DNA from: Mageeibacillus sp. UBA3781
GTDB taxonomy: Bacteria > Bacillota > Clostridia > Saccharofermentanales > Saccharofermentanaceae
Reading direction: 5' to 3'
NCBI GenBank assembly: GCA_002368805.1
Contig: DFFH01000168.1
Span: 1-20,956, forward strand
Length of the DNA: 20,956 nt
Below the pieces are notes generated by a model. It did no database searches, was not told where the DNA came from, and worked only from the letters and a program-made list of their open reading frames with translations. Of the stretch, positions 15,563 to 20,956 are shown piece by piece. Every line of letters begins with the position of its first letter. Within the stretch, counting starts at the first letter, position 1. Both the position numbers and the translations under genes were made by a program.

Positions 15563-16546
15563 TTATTGCTGAAGCTGCGACTTCAGATAAAGAAGCATCT
15601 TTTCTTCGAACTTCAGGAAGATTTCAAGCTGTCTTGGGTCGTCTACAGAAAGCGCCGAAAGTCCCTCTTCGACATACTTTTTCGCCGCCTCTTTATCATT
15701 AAGAACGTAAAAAGCATAGTACGCGAGTTTTCTTCTTCCGTTAGCATCTGTATCTGCGTCGATATTTCTCTTCGAGTGCTGATAGAACTGTGTTGCCAGT
15801 ACCGGGACTTTATGACGGAAAGAATAGTACGAGAACAGTACAGTGTCCAGATAGAAATGCCCCATATCCGTAAGCCCCACGGTCTTAAGTCTGGTCATCT
15901 CATCGATGCACTCGGACATCGCAGTAAGATCGTTTCTCATCTCCGCGACCCGGTAGAAACTACATAGATAACGTATCTTGGACCCCAGAGCTGCTGACCC
16001 GTACATGGCATGATCAAAGGGCTGTGCCACCAGATCTTCTTCCGTCTTTGCCTTCTGCATGGACATCGACAGTTCCCAGATCCTTGCCTCGAGGCCCTCC
16101 GGCTTTTTATGTCTCTTGATATTGTAATAACTTATGGAGAAGAAAAAGCCGAAAGCGCCGGCACATAATCCGCCGAGAAATCCCCGGACCTCCTGCTTCA
16201 TCGAATCAAACGCTCCGTATCCGTTCATCAGGGTCAGCACAGCAAATGTGACGGCAAGAACGACAGCAAGAACGGTATGGAATGTACTTTTCCGTGCCTC
16301 CTCGTCTGCTCCTTTTTTATACATAAGGACCGTCGGATAGATCTGATTCAGGCGGGTCCTCGAGAACTTCATCTTCCCCGGGTGTTCTTTATCATAGTAA
16401 TCCCTGTCCCAGCGGATGAATAAACCGGCCACGGTAATAAGAACAAAGCCTTTCGCTTTGTAATACAAATATTCGAAAAGCACCCAGATCCATCCGAAAC
16501 CGATCAGACCCAGTATTATGCCCAGGATAATTAACAGAAAACCCAT
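15563..16546 (-). CDS. Unrecognised membrane protein with helical C-terminal domain
   Basis: I do not recognise this 327-residue protein. It has hydrophobic helices at about 3-24 and 33-45, then a charged cytoplasm-like stretch (46-88, with KEHPGKMKFSRTRLNQIYP). Two further helices follow at about 90-108 and 122-140. The last 185 residues are soluble, strongly helical and charged, with an alternation that could be TPR-like repeats (for example LAYYAFYVLNDKEAAKKYVEEGLSAL). The ATG is preceded by GTGAGGT. A small hairpin TGCCG/CGGCA (16561-16575) sits 5 bases before that ribosome binding site and may tune translation. It has its own promoter, so it is not simply part of the cellulase operon. 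No terminator is visible between it and pta. Confidence 0.75.
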   Translation of the reverse strand: MGFLLIILGIILGLIGFGWIWVLFEYLYYKAKGFVLITVAGLFIRWDRDYYDKEHPGKMKFSRTRLNQIYPTVLMYKKGADEEARKSTFHTVLAVVLAVTFAVLTLMNGYGAFDSMKQEVRGFLGGLCAGAFGFFFSISYYNIKRHKKPEGLEARIWELSMSMQKAKTEEDLVAQPFDHAMYGSAALGSKIRYLCSFYRVAEMRNDLTAMSECIDEMTRLKTVGLTDMGHFYLDTVLFSYYSFRHKVPVLATQFYQHSKRNIDADTDANGRRKLAYYAFYVLNDKEAAKKYVEEGLSALSVDDPRQLEIFLKFEEKMLLYLKSQLQQ

Positions 16547-16599
16547 ACGACCTCACATTCTGCCGGAAAACGGCATCACCTGACCCTTTGTTCCCGTTT

Positions 16600-16629
16600 A
16601 TTGTACACGGATAGCAAAAGTCATGTAAA
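16600..16629 (-). promoter_or_regulatory. Likely sigma-A promoter of the unrecognised membrane protein gene
   Basis: On the minus strand TTTACA (16624-16629), an 18-bp spacer and TACAAT (16600-16605). It lies in the 92-bp gap right after the cellulase stop, where no terminator hairpin is visible. Confidence 0.65.
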
Positions 16630-16638
16630 GAGGAAAGG

Positions 16639-19278
16639 TCAGCCCGGTTCCGTTCCGTAGATGATCTTGCCGCCGGAACGGATGACGATCTTATCTGCGC
16701 CTGATCTCGAGTAATCATCAGAGAGATTGAAGTCGGACCAGTCATTATGGTGGATCGAGAATTGTACGATCAGCCTGTCGCCCTTATCCAGTTTTCCGGA
16801 TCCAAAAGCACTGATCGTGCAGCTCGTATCTGCTCCCGTTTTCTTCGGTCCGATCTTAGAGAATTCTCCTTTAACACTGTTAAGAGCCTCGTAGTTTCCG
16901 CCTTTTCGGCTTACAGCCGAGTGGTAGCACTCGAAGGTAAGCGCACCTGATTTCTCGTTGGTAAAGTAGTACTCGACGGACAGCGAACCCAGGTCGATCG
17001 CATCGGATCCGGTGTTCTCGATGGTCATATTCCCGGAGATCGAATTACCTGTTCCACTCATACTGTAGTCGATGGATACGGTCACTTTCCCATTTCCCGA
17101 AGGTGCCGGAGATGTCGGTGCAGGGGTCGTATCGGAAGGTCCCTGCGTCGGAGAAGTGGGGGCCGGGGTCACGACATTACCGGATCCGTCCGGGACCTGT
17201 CCGAATACGAGAGAGCCGTCTTCAAAGAGCGCCACTGACGCGGAAGTTGCCGCATCCTGCGGAAGTCCGGTGATCCTAAACTGCACTTCTTTCTTATATT
17301 CTTCCTGACCGCCCGGGTAGAAGGAGCGTTCCTTAAAGAGCACCTGTACACAGGCTGTATTTCCGTCTCCGGCAAGGATCGTGAGCGATGCCACATCCTG
17401 CCCGTAGGAAGAAGAGACTGACAGATCCGATGCGGTCTTTCCGGAAGGAACCGTAAAGTAATAGCGCAGTTCGAGAGCCTTCGGCGCTCTAGCCGGCCAT
17501 CCGGTCATGTTAAAGGTCAGTGCTTTTATCTCGAGAAAATCACTTCCACCGGCATTGACCGATGTCTCCACTTTATACTCTTCCCCGACATCCTCGCCGG
17601 CGCCGAATCCGGTCAGTGTCTGTCCGTGGTAGCGGGTATAGAGTTTCGCGAGAAGTCCGGTAAATCCGGCATTATAGTCACATGCGACTTCGTTGGTATT
17701 GTAGTTGGTCACAGTGTCTTCGTATCCGTCACTGGCGTCCGGTCCGCCGACCAGCGCGCCGCAGAGCACATGTCTGGAGGTTCCGGGATCATTCATGTTA
17801 TCGCTGTAGGATCCCTGTGCAGTACGGTGATGCGGATGCACGGGATAGTTTTCACCGAATCCGATCATGAAAGACCGGCCGGTATCTCCCAGCGCGTATC
17901 CCGCCTGGTTCACCGCAAAATCCCAGTAGATATCTTTCTTTGCGGAAGGACATACATCACTTTCACTATAGACCGAAGCGACAAATGCGGCGGTCGTCGC
18001 ATACCGCAGAGATCCCCAGCTGTCCAGCCATGCAAGTCCTTTTGGCGTATAGGTGATCCTTTCTCCGGAAGCCGTTCCGGTCGTCCAGAAATCGAGGTGC
18101 TTCTCGACAGCCTGCATGTATGTCTTCTCTCCCGTCTCCTGGGAAAGGAGCACGGCGGCACCGATATGCACATCGTCCCAGCAGAGAGACCAGTTGAAAT
18201 CCTGGTTCGCCTTCGGATAATACTCTTTTGCCTTACTGAGATATGAGGCATCTCCGGTTGCACGGTAGAGCCAGACCGCTGCCCAGGACAGCTCGTCGTA
18301 GAAGCCGCTCCAGGAGTTATAAAAGCCGTTCGCCGCGGTATATCCCGCATCGCTCTTATACTTGTCCGCAAAAGCATAGAGCGATTTTGCATGACTCAGG
18401 CATGTTTCGCTGAAAGCAGGATCGATGTCCTTAAAGAGGATACTGCAGACCGCAAGCGAAGCTGCCGTCTCACCGGTCACTGCCGATCCCGGATTCTGCG
18501 CATCCACGAAATATGATGGACGGTTCATCTGGTACTCGACACATTCGCACGGACCCCACCAGCCGTGATCGGCATTGCCGTCACCGACCTGGTAGAAATA
18601 CTTCTCCTCCGACGGATGGCACTTGATGAAATATTCATTTGCCCAGCGGATATTGCCGAGCGCATAGTCGAGCTGCTTGCTCTCCACGTAGGCATCTTTA
18701 TCTTCATACACAGACCAGCCGAGAATGGAAGCCGTATAGGCCATCGGGAGATTGAACTTGACGTTATCTCCTGCGTCGAACCATCCTCCTGTCAGATCGA
18801 TCCCCGCATCGGATCCGTCGTTCAGGCAGGAGTCTCCGCGCCAGTTGGATCTGGTATTCTCCGGGAGTTTTCCCGAGCGCTGGAGTTCATAGAAAAGAAG
18901 GGATTTCTGAAGGGCTTCGCCGTAATTATACTTTCCGGTCCCCTTCGTTCCTTCATAGCCGTCCCCCTTGATGGTGCCGATCTTTTTGACCTCGATCGGT
19001 GCAGACGGAGCTGTCGTCTCTTCTGTACTTTCACTTTCAGAGGGAAGAGTATCCGAGGACGTCTCCTCCTCTGATTCTGATGAAGAGGACTCTTCTTCGG
19101 TCTCATCCGAGGTTATCTCCGTCTCCGTTGTTTCCGGGGCCGAAGGCTCTTCGGGTTTCTTCTTGGCAAAGGTGTGATGCCATGCGTAAACGACGCCGCC
19201 CAGAATAAGTGCGACAATAACAAAAATGCCGCAAAGCACGGCAATTTTAGCTTTCTTCTGCAGCTTCTTCAGTTCCAT
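16639..19278 (-). CDS. Membrane-anchored GH9 cellulase with CBM3c and C-terminal CBM3
   Basis: Endo- or processive endoglucanase of 879 residues acting on cellulose outside the cell. Order: short basic N-terminus, one helix (about 13-32) without an obvious signal peptidase site, an acidic Ser/Thr/Glu linker (about 38-95), the GH9 catalytic domain (about 115-560), a CBM3c-like module (about 567-695), a Pro/Thr/Ser linker (about 700-730) and a second CBM3 (731-879). Catalytic residues are present: D168 and D171 in DAGDN, the HPHHR block (H481-R485) and the acid Glu530 in NEVACDYNAG. The last CBM3 keeps HNDWSDFN and SDDYS, typical of cellulose binding. There is no dockerin, so it is a cell-surface rather than cellulosomal enzyme. 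Its ATG lies 32 bp inside the end of the helicase gene, with AGGAGC as the ribosome binding site. Confidence 0.93.
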   Translation of the reverse strand: MELKKLQKKAKIAVLCGIFVIVALILGGVVYAWHHTFAKKKPEEPSAPETTETEITSDETEEESSSSESEEETSSDTLPSESESTEETTAPSAPIEVKKIGTIKGDGYEGTKGTGKYNYGEALQKSLLFYELQRSGKLPENTRSNWRGDSCLNDGSDAGIDLTGGWFDAGDNVKFNLPMAYTASILGWSVYEDKDAYVESKQLDYALGNIRWANEYFIKCHPSEEKYFYQVGDGNADHGWWGPCECVEYQMNRPSYFVDAQNPGSAVTGETAASLAVCSILFKDIDPAFSETCLSHAKSLYAFADKYKSDAGYTAANGFYNSWSGFYDELSWAAVWLYRATGDASYLSKAKEYYPKANQDFNWSLCWDDVHIGAAVLLSQETGEKTYMQAVEKHLDFWTTGTASGERITYTPKGLAWLDSWGSLRYATTAAFVASVYSESDVCPSAKKDIYWDFAVNQAGYALGDTGRSFMIGFGENYPVHPHHRTAQGSYSDNMNDPGTSRHVLCGALVGGPDASDGYEDTVTNYNTNEVACDYNAGFTGLLAKLYTRYHGQTLTGFGAGEDVGEEYKVETSVNAGGSDFLEIKALTFNMTGWPARAPKALELRYYFTVPSGKTASDLSVSSSYGQDVASLTILAGDGNTACVQVLFKERSFYPGGQEEYKKEVQFRITGLPQDAATSASVALFEDGSLVFGQVPDGSGNVVTPAPTSPTQGPSDTTPAPTSPAPSGNGKVTVSIDYSMSGTGNSISGNMTIENTGSDAIDLGSLSVEYYFTNEKSGALTFECYHSAVSRKGGNYEALNSVKGEFSKIGPKKTGADTSCTISAFGSGKLDKGDRLIVQFSIHHNDWSDFNLSDDYSRSGADKIVIRSGGKIIYGTEPG

Positions 19279-20392
19279 TTAGATCAAGCTCCTGTGTCTG
19301 TACCTTGGTGTAGTGCAGTATGTCATCCATCCGCAGGCTCTGGGAGTAGTTCACGAAAGTAAAGGCCTGGCCCGCTCTTCCGGCTCGTCCCGTTCTTCCG
19401 ATCCTGTGAAGGTAATACTCGTTTTCATTCGGCACTTCGAAATTAAAGACCGTATCGATATCGGATACATCGATACCTCTGGCTGCGACATCGGTCGCAA
19501 CGAGGATATCGAATTTTCCTCTCCGGAAGTCATCCATGATGCGGTTTCTCGCACCCTGTCCGATATCTCCGTGGAGACACTCCGCCTTATATCCGAGACG
19601 TTTGATCCCCTCGGTCACAACGCGTACACGTGTCTTTGTATTGCAGAACGCCATGACGCGGTTGCAGTTATATCTCTCCATGATCTTTCCGAATGCATCC
19701 ATCTTCTCTCTTTCTTCGAGATGGAGAATATACTGGCTGATCTTCGGCATGTCTTCCGCCTTCGGTGCGACTTCGATCTCATCGGCGCCGTCCATATATT
19801 CCCATGTGATATTCATGACTTCACGGGACATCGTCGCGGAGAACATCGCGATCTGCTTGTCCTGCGGCGTGATCTTCATGATCTTTCTTATGTCCTTGAT
19901 AAAGCCCATATCCAGCATCTTATCCGCCTCGTCGAGAACGAGTGTATAGATGTCGGAGATATCGATATTCCTGTGCTGCACATGATCGAGAAGACGGCCC
20001 GGCGTTGCCACCACGATCTGCGGTTTTTTCCGGAGCATCTGGACCTGCTTATCCATCTTCTGTCCGCCGATGATGCCGCAGATCTTCAGTCCTTTTATAA
20101 AAGCACCCAAAGCCCGAAGCTCCGTGCAGATCTGTAGTGCCAGTTCTCTTGTCGGACACAGGATCAGGGCCTGTACGAAGTCCGCATCCATATTGAGATA
20201 CTCCAGGATCGGTATGCCGAAGGCAAAGGTCTTGCCGGTGCCTGTCGGTGCTTTTGCGATAACACAGCGGTTATCCATGAGCAGCGGTATCGCCTGTTTC
20301 TGTACGGATGTCGGCGTCTTCATGCCCATTTTGTCCAGGGCGCGCATGACCTCCTCGGACAGGTCCATTTGTTCGAAAGATGTGTATTCCAA
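19247..20392 (-). CDS. DEAD-box ATP-dependent RNA helicase
   Basis: RNA helicase of 381 residues, a minimal core for RNA remodelling (ribosome assembly, mRNA decay or cold adaptation). Motifs: Phe6 and Gln31 of the Q motif (TPTSVQKQAIP), Walker A APTGTGKT (48-55), PTRELA, TPGR, DEAD (154-157), SAT, ATDVAARGID and HRIGRTGRAG. After the last motif only about 40 residues follow, so the long basic tail of CsdA/CshA proteins is missing. The start is TTG at 20392, fixed by GAGGAA in the last codons of the upstream gene; the gap to that gene's stop is 3 bp. The 3' end overlaps the cellulase by 32 bp. eIF4A-like paralogues are common in Clostridia, so no specific symbol is given. Confidence 0.94.
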   Translation of the reverse strand: MEYTSFEQMDLSEEVMRALDKMGMKTPTSVQKQAIPLLMDNRCVIAKAPTGTGKTFAFGIPILEYLNMDADFVQALILCPTRELALQICTELRALGAFIKGLKICGIIGGQKMDKQVQMLRKKPQIVVATPGRLLDHVQHRNIDISDIYTLVLDEADKMLDMGFIKDIRKIMKITPQDKQIAMFSATMSREVMNITWEYMDGADEIEVAPKAEDMPKISQYILHLEEREKMDAFGKIMERYNCNRVMAFCNTKTRVRVVTEGIKRLGYKAECLHGDIGQGARNRIMDDFRRGKFDILVATDVAARGIDVSDIDTVFNFEVPNENEYYLHRIGRTGRAGRAGQAFTFVNYSQSLRMDDILHYTKVQTQELDLNGTEEAAEES

Positions 20393-20395
20393 TGG

Positions 20396-20956
20396 TTATT
20401 CCTCGATTTCCGTTTCCTTTTTCTGCGGCACGAAATAGACTACGTCATACAGCTCGGACCGCCGTTTCTTCGATTCAAAGAGATTGTTATACGTGAGGAT
20501 ATTGTACTCATTCAGCACACCGGAAGCATCCGGTACATCCATCACGGTATCGTATCTGTTGCCAAGTTTGTCATAGACACCCATCGATGTCAGGACAGGA
20601 TAATGATCATAGGCATCCGCGATCAGGAGATTATACGCAGGAAGGTCCATGCCCGTCTGCTGCAGCAGGAGTGTTGACAGGTAGTTCAGGCTGATCTGCG
20701 GGACTTCATATTCCGGGATATCGTAGTTCGCCCAGATAAAGAAATCCGTCTTATAGAGATCCTGCATCTCTTCTCCGGTAAGATCGACGATCTCTTTTCC
20801 GAGGAGCGTCTCATAGAATCCGTTGATCATGCTTGGCAGGTGGTCGCCGAAGAAGCAGATAATGACCGGATCATCCACATTGCTGAAGTAACCGATCAGA
20901 TCCTCCAGCGCCATGTCGCTCTGTCTTGCCAGCGTCAGATACTGCTCCGTCTCCGG
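20396..20956 (-). CDS. LTA synthase family sulfatase-type protein (3' part only)
   Basis: The last 186 codons of a gene entering from the right edge; the frame is open to the edge, so the ATG at 20914 is internal, not the start. The segment YLTLARQSDMALEDLIGYF followed by PVIICFFGDHLPS is typical of the C-terminal part of LtaS-like phosphoglycerol transferases (alkaline phosphatase/sulfatase fold). The GDH is a metal-binding part of the active site. Full-length members have N-terminal membrane helices and act outside the membrane on glycerol-phosphate polymers; those parts are outside the window. The last codons supply the ribosome binding site of the helicase. Confidence 0.8.
   Translation of the reverse strand, partial: PETEQYLTLARQSDMALEDLIGYFSNVDDPVIICFFGDHLPSMINGFYETLLGKEIVDLTGEEMQDLYKTDFFIWANYDIPEYEVPQISLNYLSTLLLQQTGMDLPAYNLLIADAYDHYPVLTSMGVYDKLGNRYDTVMDVPDASGVLNEYNILTYNNLFESKKRRSELYDVVYFVPQKKETEIEE

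Noticed and set aside
14156..15967. A 603-codon open frame on the plus strand across ackA, pta and part of the next gene
   Set aside because: It lies antisense to two certain genes (ackA and pta) and a third likely one, has no ribosome binding site or domain, and its Cys/Arg/Leu-rich composition is that of an antisense shadow frame.

Overview
The window looks like a piece of a Clostridia (Firmicutes) chromosome, most likely a fermentative, plant-fibre-degrading anaerobe of the Lachnospiraceae/Oscillospiraceae type. This rests on an FMN-riboswitch-controlled ECF riboflavin transporter, clean sigma-A promoters (TTGACG-17-TATAAT), strong AAGGAG-type ribosome binding sites, an adjacent pta-ackA acetate pathway and a surface GH9 cellulase with CBM3 modules. 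The genus assignment is inference. There are no tRNA or rRNA genes, CRISPR arrays, insertion sequences or phage genes. Gene density is high, and almost everything lies on the minus strand.

Layout: (1) 1-760, minus: 5' part of ribU, preceded by an FMN riboswitch and a near-consensus promoter. (2) 894-2508, plus: a two-gene unit with a VanY-type D,D-carboxypeptidase lipoprotein and a metallo-beta-lactamase-fold hydrolase, ending at a long imperfect hairpin (2544-2631). (3) 2638-12135, minus: seven genes in transcription order: ABC-2 permease, NatA-like ATPase, a permease fused to a CPBP intramembrane protease, OmpR-type response regulator, sensor kinase, LolD/MacB-type ATPase and a large FtsX-type permease. 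Most junctions overlap or nearly touch, which suggests an envelope-stress or peptide-response module. (4) 12285-12959: histidine phosphatase. (5) 13102-15418: pta-ackA, with its promoter upstream and a terminator downstream. (6) 15563-16546: an unrecognised membrane protein with its own promoter. (7) 16639-20956, minus: an LTA-synthase-like sulfatase (3' part), a DEAD-box RNA helicase with a TTG start, and a membrane-anchored GH9 cellulase. These three are so tightly packed that they must form one operon.

How the genes fit together: Pta and AckA turn acetyl-CoA into acetate and ATP, the usual energy step of sugar or cellulose fermenters. The GH9 enzyme would supply cello-oligosaccharides at the cell surface. 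The seven-gene transporter/two-component cluster and the carboxypeptidase act at the envelope.

The most interesting points are: (a) two 3'-region hairpins, 10.4 kb apart, that share an inner T/A-arm hairpin and an identical 14-nt string CAAAAACTGTCTGA placed as a 3' bulge, which looks like a repeated structured RNA or terminator family; (b) the transporter/two-component cluster with its permease-protease fusion; (c) the helicase-cellulase coupling. I saw no clearly novel system beyond these.
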